A stretch of 64,000 nt of DNA, taken from the NCBI GenBank assembly GCA_902805845.1, contig CADCUI010000020.1, positions 62,001 through 126,000 on the forward strand, written 5' to 3'. The notes under the pieces are model-generated. The model made no database searches and was not told the origin of the DNA. It saw only the letters and a list, made by a program, of their open reading frames with translations. The translations under genes were made by a program, and so were the position numbers. This DNA is from an uncultured Nocardioidaceae bacterium. GTDB lineage: Bacteria > Actinomycetota > Actinomycetes > Propionibacteriales > Nocardioidaceae. Positions 38,421-46,858 of this stretch are shown here, piece after piece (position 1 is the stretch's first letter; every line of letters begins with the position of its first letter).

Positions 38421-39557
38421 TCACCGGGCGGACCCCGGGCCGGTGCGTGTGCCGGGCACCTCGACCGGCACCCCGCCCGCCTCCGCGGAGCTCGCCGCCG
38501 CCAGCACGAGCTCGATCGAGGCAGCGGCGTCAGCGGCGGAGTTCTCGGGTGGACGGCCGTCGGCGACCGCCGACATGAGCTCGCCCATCGTGGCGGCGAA
38601 GCCGTCGACGAACCATGCCCCGCGCAGCGGGACGTCGGTGGTCGTCGTCCCGTCGTCCCGCTCGAGCCGGTCGGAGTCGAGCAGCACGCTGCCGCGGAGC
38701 GACCCCCTCGTGCCGTGGATCCAGAACGGACAGCCGGGCCTTGAGGTCACCGCGTTGCCGGGGACGCGCAGCATCGCTGTGGCGCCGTTCGCGGCCGTCA
38801 TCGAGATCTGGGCCGCCCATGGGTTGCGTGCCTCGGGTGGCTGACCCGGCAGCCTGGAGTCGGTCGCCTGCACCGACGTGACTGCGCCTCGCCCGTCCGG
38901 GCTGCCGTCGGCCAACCAGCTCCGGGAGATGTCGACCCAGTGCAGCAGGTAGTCGGTGAGCAGCATGTGCGGCAGGTCGTCGAACGGCGTGCCCACCAGG
39001 GGAGGCAGAGGCTTGTCGTGGACGTGGGCGACCCCGACGACCTCGCCGACGACGCCGTCGCGGACGAGCAGGGTTGCCGCCCGCCATGGCGGTGCCCAGC
39101 GGCCGTTGTGGTTCACGGCTACCCGCAGCCCCGCCTCGTCGGCCCGCGCCAGCAGGTCGGGCAGGCGGTCCAGATCCTCCGCGGCCAGCGTGAGCGGCTT
39201 CTGGGCGAGCACGTGCTTGCCGGCCGAGACGGCAGCGTCGATCCAGTCCAGGCGGTTCTCGGGACCGGTGGCGAGGTCGACGAAGCGGACCTCGGGGTCG
39301 GCGAGCAGCTCCTCGGCGCTGTCGTAGACCCTGCCCACGAAGGGGAACCGGTCCCGCACCGTGGCGGTCGTCTCCGGGCTGCGGCTCCACACGCCGGTCA
39401 CCCCGACGCCGTGGTCGCGATAGGCGGGCAGGTGGGCCGACTGGGCGATGGCCCCGCAGCCGAGGATGGCGACCCCGGTGCGGTCCGCCGGGAAGTGCGG
39501 CGAGGTGTCGGGCGTCTCGTCGTGCTGCTCCGGGTCGCGGCCGTGGCCGGAGCTCAT
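38421..39557 (-). CDS. Gfo/Idh/MocA family NAD(P)-dependent oxidoreductase
   Basis: The 378-residue enzyme has the Rossmann motif AILGCGAIAQSAHLPAY (about 30-46), the Lys-Pro motif AQKPLTL with the catalytic lysine, and the conserved HWVDISRSW-type histidine segment in the C-terminal domain. The family oxidises sugar hydroxyls, often at C3. In E. coli the YcjS member of the ycj cluster is such an enzyme, and the neighbouring genes here correspond to that cluster. ATG 39557 overlaps the previous stop (ATGA), and its own stop sits next to the GH36 start. The substrate is inferred from context only. Confidence 0.9.
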   Translation of the reverse strand: MSSGHGRDPEQHDETPDTSPHFPADRTGVAILGCGAIAQSAHLPAYRDHGVGVTGVWSRSPETTATVRDRFPFVGRVYDSAEELLADPEVRFVDLATGPENRLDWIDAAVSAGKHVLAQKPLTLAAEDLDRLPDLLARADEAGLRVAVNHNGRWAPPWRAATLLVRDGVVGEVVGVAHVHDKPLPPLVGTPFDDLPHMLLTDYLLHWVDISRSWLADGSPDGRGAVTSVQATDSRLPGQPPEARNPWAAQISMTAANGATAMLRVPGNAVTSRPGCPFWIHGTRGSLRGSVLLDSDRLERDDGTTTTDVPLRGAWFVDGFAATMGELMSAVADGRPPENSAADAAASIELVLAAASSAEAGGVPVEVPGTRTGPGSAR

Positions 39558-40606
39558 GGGCGTCTCGGTGCGTCCGGGAACCTGAGCACCGCCTGCAGGA
39601 CGTCATGACCGCCCTTGTCGAGCCGTTCGAAGACGGCGGCCACGTCGGCGACGTCCACGACGTCGGTGATCAGGGCGCCGATGTCGACGCGACCAGCCTG
39701 CACCTGCCTCATGAAGGTCCGCACCAACCGGCGTTGGTCCCACCGCGGTCCGAGAGCGAGCGGTGTGCCGGAGATGTGGCTGGCCACGATGCGGACCCGG
39801 TTGTGGTGGAACTCCTCGCCGAGGCGCAGGTACTGGGCGCCGCCCTGGTAGAACCCCGACGCGGCCACGGTCCCGTCGACCGCCACCGACCGCACTGCCT
39901 CGTGCAGCGCGCGGTCGTTGCCGCTGAGCTCGATGGCGGCGTCGACGCCACCGTCGGACCAGGAGTGGACAGCAGCGCCCGCGCCGCCGGGGACGTCGGC
40001 AGGCAGGGTGCGGACAGCCCCCATGTAGCGCGCGACGTCCAGCCGCTTCCTGTGGGCGTCGATGGCGACCACCTCGGCGCCGCCCAGGGTCGCCAGGCGG
40101 GTGGCCAGCAGGCCGATGACGCCCTGGCCGAAGACGGCCACCCGGGAGCCCAGGCGCACCTCGGCGGCGAAGATGCCGTTGAGGGCGATGGCTCCCACGC
40201 GGGCGAAGACCCCGGACAGTGCGTCGCCGGCGTGCCAGACGTTGTCCCGCACGGCCGACGCAGGCAGCACCGCGTCACTGCGGTGCCCCCAGATGCCGTA
40301 GACGATCTCACCGACCTTGGGAGCCTCGACGTCGGGCGCCGCCTCGATCACCTCGCCCACCTCGGAGTAGCCCCACCCCTGCACCGGGTAGGCGAAGGTG
40401 GGCGGTCCCTCGACGAAGAGCCGTCTGTCGGGGTCCCAGGTGCTGGTCAGGTAGGGGTTCGAGCCCCGGTACGCCGTGAGCTCGGTGCCGGCCGAGATCC
40501 CGGAGTACCAGGTGCTGACCCGCACCGACCCCGGCGACAGCGGTTCGGGGTCGTAGGGCGCCAGCCCGATCTCCCGGGGTCCGGTGATCGAGACAACCTG
40601 CGGCAC
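39554..40606 (-). CDS. Zinc-type medium-chain dehydrogenase (YcjQ-like)
   Basis: The 350-residue protein is a medium-chain alcohol-dehydrogenase-family oxidoreductase with a GISAGTE motif near the N-terminus, a short catalytic domain, and the nucleotide motif VAVFGQGVIGLLA. The GIS(A/R)GTE class includes the E. coli YcjQ sugar dehydrogenase. GTG 40606 follows AGGAGG by 6 bases and is a confident start. It is fourth in the operon, 46 bases after the second permease gene. Together with the Gfo/Idh enzyme it gives a pair able to oxidise and reduce one sugar hydroxyl in opposite directions. Confidence 0.88.
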   Translation of the reverse strand: MPQVVSITGPREIGLAPYDPEPLSPGSVRVSTWYSGISAGTELTAYRGSNPYLTSTWDPDRRLFVEGPPTFAYPVQGWGYSEVGEVIEAAPDVEAPKVGEIVYGIWGHRSDAVLPASAVRDNVWHAGDALSGVFARVGAIALNGIFAAEVRLGSRVAVFGQGVIGLLATRLATLGGAEVVAIDAHRKRLDVARYMGAVRTLPADVPGGAGAAVHSWSDGGVDAAIELSGNDRALHEAVRSVAVDGTVAASGFYQGGAQYLRLGEEFHHNRVRIVASHISGTPLALGPRWDQRRLVRTFMRQVQAGRVDIGALITDVVDVADVAAVFERLDKGGHDVLQAVLRFPDAPRRP

Positions 40607-40652
40607 GGGGATCCTCCTGGCTCGGCGGGCGCGGGGGAAGCGGAGGTGGAGC

Positions 40653-41519
40653 TCAGCCCTTCTCCGCGCCGGCGGTGAGGCCACCGGCCAGCCAGCGCTC
40701 GCTGAGGAAGAACATGACGACGATCGGGAGCGTCAGGATGACCGAGCCGGCCATCAGCACGGTCGTCGGCACCTCGATGCTTCCGGCCAGCTGCGACAGA
40801 CCGAGGGACACCGTCCAGTTGTCGCGTCGCTCGACGAGGAACAGCAGGGCGAAGAGGAACTCGTTCCACGCGATCATGAAGATGAACAGCGCGTTCGAGG
40901 CGATCGCGGGCAGGGCCAGCGGCAGGCTCACGTGCCACATCGCCTGCAGTCGCCGACAGCCGTCGATCTCCGCCGCCTCCTCCAGGCTGGCCGGGATGGT
41001 GTCGAAGTAGTTGCGCAGCATGTAGATCGACACCGCCGCGACCTGGGCGACGTACACCACGAGGAGCCCGGTCAGCGTGCCGCGCTGCCCGATCCGGGTG
41101 AAGAACACGAACAGCGGGATCGCAAGCAGGATCGCCGGGAAGAAGTAGACGCCGAGGAACAGCGCGCTGATCTGGCGGCGCCCGAAGAACTCCAGCCGGC
41201 TGACGGCGTACGCGCCGGGAATGGAGACGACGAGGGTCAGCACGACGGTGCCGAGAGCCACCAGCAGGCTGTTCCGGATAAAGGTCAGGAAGCCCTGACC
41301 ACCGTCCTCGGTCGACTTGAGGACGTCGCTGTAAGTGCCGAGGTCGATCTCGTTCCACGCCGGCCACAGGGCACCGGGGTTCTGCAGCACCGAGTCGAGG
41401 GGACGGAAGGACAGCATGACCATGTAGTAGAAGGGGAAGACCGTGACGATCAGCAGGACCGCGATGATCACCGGCCGCAGCGCACCGAAGATCCGGCGTT
41501 CGACCGCGTCCCGGCTCAT
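40653..41519 (-). CDS. Carbohydrate ABC transporter permease (MalG type)
   Basis: The 288-residue inner-membrane permease has six predicted helices and the cytoplasmic EAA loop (EEAAEIDGCRRLQAMW, about 180-200) that contacts the ATPase. It pairs with the MalF-type permease whose stop it overlaps by ATGA. The transporter belongs to the CUT1 family for di- and oligosaccharides. No ATPase gene is present in the locus, so it presumably uses a shared MsiK-like ATPase, as is usual in actinobacteria. Confidence 0.95.
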   Translation of the reverse strand: MSRDAVERRIFGALRPVIIAVLLIVTVFPFYYMVMLSFRPLDSVLQNPGALWPAWNEIDLGTYSDVLKSTEDGGQGFLTFIRNSLLVALGTVVLTLVVSIPGAYAVSRLEFFGRRQISALFLGVYFFPAILLAIPLFVFFTRIGQRGTLTGLLVVYVAQVAAVSIYMLRNYFDTIPASLEEAAEIDGCRRLQAMWHVSLPLALPAIASNALFIFMIAWNEFLFALLFLVERRDNWTVSLGLSQLAGSIEVPTTVLMAGSVILTLPIVVMFFLSERWLAGGLTAGAEKG

Positions 41520-42523
41520 GCCTGCTCCTCCGACCGTCCGAAGAACTTGAGGTACACACCGACCAGGACCGCCAGGATGGCCGCGAGCACGAGCGCCTGC
41601 GCGGCGGCCGCGCCGATGTCGCCGCGGTTGATGAGGTAGTCGTACACGCGGACCGTCACGACCCGCGTCCCGGCGCCGCCGCCGGTGAGCAGGTAGATGT
41701 CGTCGAAGTTGTTGAACGTCCAGATGAAGCGCAGCACAGTGAGCACCGCGATCGTGGGGAGCAGCTGAGGCAGGACGATGTGGCGGAACCGCTGCGTCGG
41801 CGCCGCGCCGTCCACGACGGCGGCCTCCTCGTAGGTCTCGGGGATCGCCTGCATCCGCGCGGTGATGAAGAGGAACGCGAACGGGAACGAGCGCCACCCT
41901 TCGAACAGCACCACGCTGAACAACGCAGTGCTGATGTGCAGGTCGAGGCCGAAGATCGACGCCGACTCGCTGGAGGTGAGGAACGCGATCGGCTCGCTCC
42001 ACCCCAACAAGCTCGTGCCGTAGTGGTTCACGAGCCCGAACTGCGGGTTGAGCAGGGTGGCCCACACGAAGGTCGCCGCGACGACCGGCGCGACGTACGG
42101 CAGCAGCATCGCCGCCCTCACCAGCCCCCGCCCGCGGAAGGGTGTGCGCAGCGCGAGGGCAGCGACCAGTCCGAGCCCGATTGCGCAGGCCGTCCCACCG
42201 ACCGAGTAGACCAGCGTCGTGACCAGCGCGTCGACGAAGCCGTCAGAGGTCAGGACGGTGACGAAGTTGTCGAGGCTGTAGTCGCCGATGATGCCGGTCG
42301 TGCGCAGGTTGAGCAGACGCACCTGCTGGAAGGCCAGCGAGAACGTCCACAGGATCGGCAGCACCACCAACACGAACACGATGACGAAGGTGGGCGAGAT
42401 CAGCAGGTAGCCGGTCCGCCGGTCCTCAGTGCTGCGCACGGACACCTCACGCTGGCGCCGCCCAGGACCCATACCCGGGTCCTGGGTCGGCGCAACCTGT
42501 GCAGTGGAGCTGCTGGTGGTCAC
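41516..42523 (-). CDS. Carbohydrate ABC transporter permease (MalF type)
   Basis: The 335-residue permease has an extended cytoplasmic N-terminus (about 35 residues), six membrane helices and the EAA loop YEEAAVVDGAAPTQRFRHI (about 243-261). It starts 2 bases after the binding-protein stop and overlaps the MalG-type gene, so binding protein and both permeases are expressed together. Specificity is set by the binding protein, not visible here. Confidence 0.95.
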   Translation of the reverse strand: MTTSSSTAQVAPTQDPGMGPGRRQREVSVRSTEDRRTGYLLISPTFVIVFVLVVLPILWTFSLAFQQVRLLNLRTTGIIGDYSLDNFVTVLTSDGFVDALVTTLVYSVGGTACAIGLGLVAALALRTPFRGRGLVRAAMLLPYVAPVVAATFVWATLLNPQFGLVNHYGTSLLGWSEPIAFLTSSESASIFGLDLHISTALFSVVLFEGWRSFPFAFLFITARMQAIPETYEEAAVVDGAAPTQRFRHIVLPQLLPTIAVLTVLRFIWTFNNFDDIYLLTGGGAGTRVVTVRVYDYLINRGDIGAAAAQALVLAAILAVLVGVYLKFFGRSEEQA

Positions 42524-42525
42524 CC

Positions 42526-43923
42526 CTACGACCCTTGAGCGCTGCGTACCGCCTCGGCCGCCGCCGTCGCCGCCTCAGCGGGGTCCTCCCCGTTCGCCAC
42601 CTTGTTGACGGCCTCGGCCACCGGTCGCTCACCCTGGAGGGCCCCGAGCAAGTCGCCCTGCCCCTGCGGGATCGCCCAGCGGGCCAGCTGCTCGGGGCCG
42701 GTCGCCAGCGCGTCGAGCACCTCCTGGCCGTAGAACTTCGACAGCGGCGCCTTGGTCTCCACACCGACCTCCATCTTGGCCCAGGCGTCGGTGAAGTTGG
42801 TCGACCCCTCGGAGTCGCCACTACGCACCGGCACCTTGCCCTCGGGTGCGATCGCGATCCACGGCTCGTATCCGTCGTTCATCATGTAGCTCACGAACTC
42901 GGCGGCCGGGTCGGTGGCGGAGTCGGCGGTGATGGTCCACGACGTGATCTCACCGAAGACCGCCGGCTCGGAGCCGGCGGGACCGGCGATCGAGGTGACG
43001 ACGCCGCTGTTCTTGGCGAGGAAGGCCGGATCCTTCCTGCACTCGGGGCAGGTGGGAAGCGCGTCTTCGCGCAACGCCGCCATCTCGTCGAGGATGAACG
43101 TCGACCAGATGATCATGGCGGCCTGGCCGGCGAAGTAGGACGCCCGCGTCGTGTCGACGTCCTGGCCACCGGAGACCGAGTAGTTCTGCATCAGCTGGCC
43201 GTAGAAGTCGAACGCCTCCACGCAGGCGTCGCTGTCGAGGGTGACCTCGCCCTCCTCGTCCACCAGCTCACAGCCGTTGCCCAAGGCGATGTGCTCGAAG
43301 GTCTGCTCGGTGAAGGAGTCTCCGGCGATGTTCGCGCCGACGAAGCCGGCCAGGTCGGAGGAGTCCAGCTCCTCGGCCGCCGACAGGATCGCGTCGTACG
43401 ACGTCGGGGGCTCGAGCCCTGCCTCCTCGAAGAGGTCCTTGCGGTAGACCAGCAGCTGGGTCCACGACTCGCTCGGGATGGCCAGCTGGGTGTCGCCGTC
43501 GCGGGTCAGCTCCAGAGCGCTCTCGTTGAAGGTCCCCTCGCCGAGGTCCTCCAGAAGGGTGGCCGTGGCGTCGGTGTCGAGAAGCTCGTTGGACGACATG
43601 GTGCGGATCTGTCCCAGGGCCAGCCCTCCGATGACGTCGGGCAGCTCCCCGGCAGCGGCCGAGGAGGTGAGCAGCTGGTTGAACTGGTCCTCGGCGACGG
43701 GCAGGAGCTCGACGTCGACGCCGCTGTCCTCGGTGAAGTCGGCGGCGATCGCCTTGGTGGCGGCGACGCGGTCCGGAAGCTCTTCCTGGATCCAGACCTT
43801 GATGCTGTCACCGTCGCCGGAGCCGTCCCCTGACCCGCCGTCGCCGCCGCACGCGGCCAGGCCGACCAGGGCGATCGACATGAGGGTGGCTGCGCGGGCG
43901 CGTCGCCGTCGATGAGTGGACAT
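42526..43923 (-). CDS. Sugar-binding lipoprotein of an ABC transporter
   Basis: The 465-residue extracellular solute-binding protein has a lipoprotein signal: basic start THRRRRARA, hydrophobic core, and the lipobox LAAC at about residues 19-23 followed by a Gly/Asp/Ser-rich linker. The rest fits the family-1 sugar-binding fold (ELPDVIGGLALGQ, QAAMIIWSTF, TSWTITADS). It contains two close cysteine pairs (CELVD...C and CPECRKD), unusual for this family and able to form disulfides outside the cell. It is first in the operon and faces the ROK regulator gene across 128 bp. ATG 43923 is chosen by the lipoprotein signal. Confidence 0.93.
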   Translation of the reverse strand: MSTHRRRRARAATLMSIALVGLAACGGDGGSGDGSGDGDSIKVWIQEELPDRVAATKAIAADFTEDSGVDVELLPVAEDQFNQLLTSSAAAGELPDVIGGLALGQIRTMSSNELLDTDATATLLEDLGEGTFNESALELTRDGDTQLAIPSESWTQLLVYRKDLFEEAGLEPPTSYDAILSAAEELDSSDLAGFVGANIAGDSFTEQTFEHIALGNGCELVDEEGEVTLDSDACVEAFDFYGQLMQNYSVSGGQDVDTTRASYFAGQAAMIIWSTFILDEMAALREDALPTCPECRKDPAFLAKNSGVVTSIAGPAGSEPAVFGEITSWTITADSATDPAAEFVSYMMNDGYEPWIAIAPEGKVPVRSGDSEGSTNFTDAWAKMEVGVETKAPLSKFYGQEVLDALATGPEQLARWAIPQGQGDLLGALQGERPVAEAVNKVANGEDPAEAATAAAEAVRSAQGS

Positions 43924-43976
43924 GGGGCCTCCGAACGGGTGCGAGCTCTTTTGTCGAGACACTGGACCTAGGCCGC

Positions 43977-44005
43977 AAAACTGTCAACATGAGATGTCCA
44001 GTTGT
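43977..44005. promoter_or_regulatory. Nested palindrome, likely ROK operator
   Basis: AACTG at 43979 and CAGTT at 43999 form arms around a central ACATGAGATGT palindrome, with the centre at 43991. It sits between the transporter operon start (43923) and the ROK gene start (44052) in a stretch noticeably richer in A and T than its surroundings. A repressor bound here could control both directions. Confidence 0.5.
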
Positions 44006-44051
44006 TACACGCAGGCGCGCCGCTGCCGGAGGGCACCCTAGGAGGTGCACC

Positions 44052-45206
44052 ATGCCACACGGTCCGGGTGACGTGCTGGACCTCATCCGGCATGGACGCG
44101 CGCAGACGCGCGGTGACGTGGTGAGGATGACCGGGCTGTCCCGCATGACGATCTCGCAGCGACTTGCCGACCTGCTCGCCTCGGGGATGATCGTCGAGGG
44201 TGGCACCACCGAGGCCACCGGGGGCCGGCGGCGCCGGAGTCTCGCCTTCAACAACTCCCAGTCCCGAGCGCTCGTCGCTGCGGTCGACACCACGCACACC
44301 CGCATCGCCGTGACCGACCTCGCGGGTGCGGTCATCGCCGACGACGAGATCGAGGCTCCGGTCCACGACGGGCCGTCATCGGTGCTCGACCGCATCGCGG
44401 CGTGCATGGCTGCCGTGCTGGAACGCAGCGGGACGCAGCCGTCCGACCTCTGCGGGAGCGGGATCAGCCTTCCGGGTCCGGTCGACCCGGCCACCGGGCG
44501 GCCCAGCCAGCCTCCGATCCTGCCGGGATGGGACGGCTACCCCGTGATCGAGCACCTCCAGGCAGGGCTGTCCGGGGTGCCGGTGCTGGTCGCGAACGAC
44601 GCCGACGCCGCCGCGCTCGGTGAGCACGCCGCGGGGTACGCCGGCACGACGTCTCTGTGCCTGGTCAAGGTGTCGACGGGCATCGGCACCGGCATCGTCA
44701 TCAACGGGCAGTCCTACACCGGCGTCGACGGTGGCGCCGGGGACATCGGACACGTGCGGGTGTCGTCCCGGCAGGACGCGCTGTGCCAGTGCGGTGGCCG
44801 GGGCTGTCTGGCGGCGGTGGCCAGTGGCCGCGCGGTGGCCCGTGAGCTGACCGCGCTGGGTGTTTCCGCCGCAGCGGGCCACGACGTGGGCGCGCTCCTC
44901 CGCGCCGGGAACGCAGACGCGGCGCGGCTGACCCAGCAAGCCGGGCGCCGGATCGGCGAGGTGATGGCCACGGTCGTGTGCCTGCTCAACCCCGAGGTGG
45001 TGCTCATCGGCGGCGACCTGGCTTCGGCACCGCTGCTGTCCGGCATCCGGGAGGCGCTCTACCGGCTCTCGCTTCCCCGGGCCACCCGGCACATGACACT
45101 CCAGCTGGGCTCGCTGGGCGAGGACGCCACGGTGGCAGGGCTCACGAGGCTCGTGGTGGACCACGAGTTCTCCGCCGAGGCGGTCAACCGGAAGCTGCGC
45201 AGCTGA
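44052..45206 (+). CDS. ROK-family transcriptional regulator
   Basis: The 384-residue protein has an N-terminal winged helix (LIRHGRAQTRGDVVRMTGLSRMTISQRL, about 10-45) and a ROK/sugar-kinase-like domain with the ATP/sugar motif segments ALVAAVDTTHTRIAVTD, SLPGPVDPATGRP and the zinc-binding CQCGGRGCL (about 257-265). The match to regulators such as XylR/NagC is clear. GAGG in AGGAGGTG lies 7 bases before ATG 44052. It is divergent from the sugar transport operon and most likely represses it until an imported sugar or its product is bound. Confidence 0.93.
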   Translation: MPHGPGDVLDLIRHGRAQTRGDVVRMTGLSRMTISQRLADLLASGMIVEGGTTEATGGRRRRSLAFNNSQSRALVAAVDTTHTRIAVTDLAGAVIADDEIEAPVHDGPSSVLDRIAACMAAVLERSGTQPSDLCGSGISLPGPVDPATGRPSQPPILPGWDGYPVIEHLQAGLSGVPVLVANDADAAALGEHAAGYAGTTSLCLVKVSTGIGTGIVINGQSYTGVDGGAGDIGHVRVSSRQDALCQCGGRGCLAAVASGRAVARELTALGVSAAAGHDVGALLRAGNADAARLTQQAGRRIGEVMATVVCLLNPEVVLIGGDLASAPLLSGIREALYRLSLPRATRHMTLQLGSLGEDATVAGLTRLVVDHEFSAEAVNRKLRS

Positions 45207-45225
45207 AGGACGGGCCGACCACCGG

Positions 45226-45828
45226 TCAGGCGAGCGGAATGGCCCGCACCGCCGACCGCATGCGCATCAGGCCGTCCCGCTTGCGGCTCTTCGCCGTCGC
45301 CAGCTTGACCCCGAGCCTGCTGGCGAGCTCGGGGCCGCTCAGCCCCTCCCAGTAGCTCAGCCTGATCGCCTCGCGCTCCAGCTCCGTCAGTTCGGTCATC
45401 AGCTCCTGCACCTGCTCCCGCTCCTCGAGCGCGGCCGGCGGATGAGTCCCTCCCTCCCAGGCAAGGGGCTCATCCGCCAGAAGCAGCGCCTTCCGTCGGA
45501 TCGCGGCCTCGCGGCGGACTGCATCCACCGCCCGGCGGCGCGCGACCGTGCTGATCAGTGCCGCGGCCGACCCCCGGGCCCTGTCGAAGGAGCGAGCCGA
45601 TCGCCACACCCACACGAAGACGTCCTGGGTGACCTCCTCTGCCAGCTCCGGGCTGAGGACCGCCCGGCTGGCGATGCCGAAGACACTGGGAGCCAGCTCG
45701 TCGTACAGCTCACCGAAGGCGCCCAGGTCACCCGTCGCGACTCGCTCGAGCAACGCGTCGAGTCGACCGCCGACGTCGCCGTCGCGGTCGGAGACTGCAC
45801 GGCGCGACGGGCACGAATCGCTGCTCAC
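45226..45828 (-). CDS. ECF-family RNA polymerase sigma factor
   Basis: The 200-residue protein has region 2 (GELYDELAPSVFGIA ... EEVTQDVFVWVWRSARSF) and region 4 (LTELEREAIRLSYWEGLSGPELASRLGV ... LMRMRSAVR) of an ECF sigma factor. No anti-sigma gene follows. It is convergent with the ROK gene and divergent from the MerR/B12-binding gene at 45977, the arrangement known for LitS and LitR in Streptomyces. The GTG at 45828 is the only good start. Confidence 0.92.
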   Translation of the reverse strand: MSSDSCPSRRAVSDRDGDVGGRLDALLERVATGDLGAFGELYDELAPSVFGIASRAVLSPELAEEVTQDVFVWVWRSARSFDRARGSAAALISTVARRRAVDAVRREAAIRRKALLLADEPLAWEGGTHPPAALEEREQVQELMTELTELEREAIRLSYWEGLSGPELASRLGVKLATAKSRKRDGLMRMRSAVRAIPLA

Positions 45829-45976
45829 GGAGCCTCCTGTCCTGTCGGCGACCTCCGTCCCAGCGTCGTCTCTGCAGCTGCAGGCCCGAAAGTGCGAAAC
45901 TTATGCAGTCATGCGCTACGTGGCGCGCACCGGGATGGGGAGGGCCGGAGCAACCCGTGCCCTGTGGGAGCGATCG

Positions 45977-46858
45977 ATGACGACGGACAGGGATGGCGAC
46001 TGGCTGCTCGAGAAAGGCCTGCCGATCCACCAGGCGAGCGAGCTGCTCGGTGTGCCCGCACCCACGCTGCGGTCGTGGGAACGCCGTTACGGCCTCCCGA
46101 GCACACCGCGCAGCGGAGGTGGGCACCGTCGCTATTCCGCGGCAGCGCTGCACCAGCTCCGGCTGATGCGCGACGAGGTGGCCCACGGGCGACCGGCGGC
46201 CGACGCCGCGCGTCGGGTCCGCATGTCCCTGGACGTGGACGATCCCGGTGCCAGGTGGGTCGACGAGGTGCTGGACGCCTCGCGCCTGATGGACCGAGGC
46301 GCGATCGTCGCCGTCCTGGACCGCGTGGCGGACGAGCAGGGGCTGCCCTTCGCCCTCGACCACGTCCTGATGCCCGCGATGCGGCAGATCGGGAACTGGT
46401 GGGCTGCCGGAAGCTGCGACGTGGAGGTCGAGCACTTCACCACTGCGGCGGTCCGGGGCTGGCTGTCGCGGCTGACCGCGTTCACCGAGGTGACACGGTC
46501 GCGCCCGATCGTGCTGGCGTGCGGTCCGCGCGACACCCACACGCTGGGGCTGGAGGCGCTTGCCGTCCTCCTCGTCCACGATGGGCGGGAGGCGTACGTG
46601 CTGGGCGCCCGGACTCCCGCGCAGGCGCTTGCCACCTGCGTGCAGCGGACGCACGCCGTCGCCGCGGTCGTGGTCTCCCAGCTGCCGAGCCACCGACGGG
46701 TGACTGCCCACTCGTTGGAGGTGGCCGCCGCGACCGGGTGCCAGACCTTCTACGCGGGCAATGCGTTCCTCTTCGCGAGTGCCCGGAAGGGCGTGCCCGG
46801 GACCTATCTGGGAGAGAGCCTGGCCGACGCCGCGACGCGGCTAGGGACGATCGACTGA
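45977..46858 (+). CDS. MerR-type regulator with B12-binding-like domain (LitR/CarH-like)
   Basis: The 293-residue protein has a MerR DNA-binding domain (about 14-85: PIHQASELLGVPAPTLRSWERRYGL) and a C-terminal part resembling the methionine-synthase-type cobalamin-binding module. Landmarks match light-sensing CarH/LitR: the helical-cap tryptophans W141-W142, E150 and E152-H153 in VEVEHFTT, and D186-x-H188 in GPRDTHTLGLEAL, where H188 would be the lower cobalamin ligand. ATG 45977 gives a normal length; ATG 45911 is an upstream alternative. Its last 18 bases overlap the convergent SDR gene. The divergent ECF sigma gene supports a light-response switch, but light sensing itself is inferred. Confidence 0.85.
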   Translation: MTTDRDGDWLLEKGLPIHQASELLGVPAPTLRSWERRYGLPSTPRSGGGHRRYSAAALHQLRLMRDEVAHGRPAADAARRVRMSLDVDDPGARWVDEVLDASRLMDRGAIVAVLDRVADEQGLPFALDHVLMPAMRQIGNWWAAGSCDVEVEHFTTAAVRGWLSRLTAFTEVTRSRPIVLACGPRDTHTLGLEALAVLLVHDGREAYVLGARTPAQALATCVQRTHAVAAVVVSQLPSHRRVTAHSLEVAAATGCQTFYAGNAFLFASARKGVPGTYLGESLADAATRLGTID

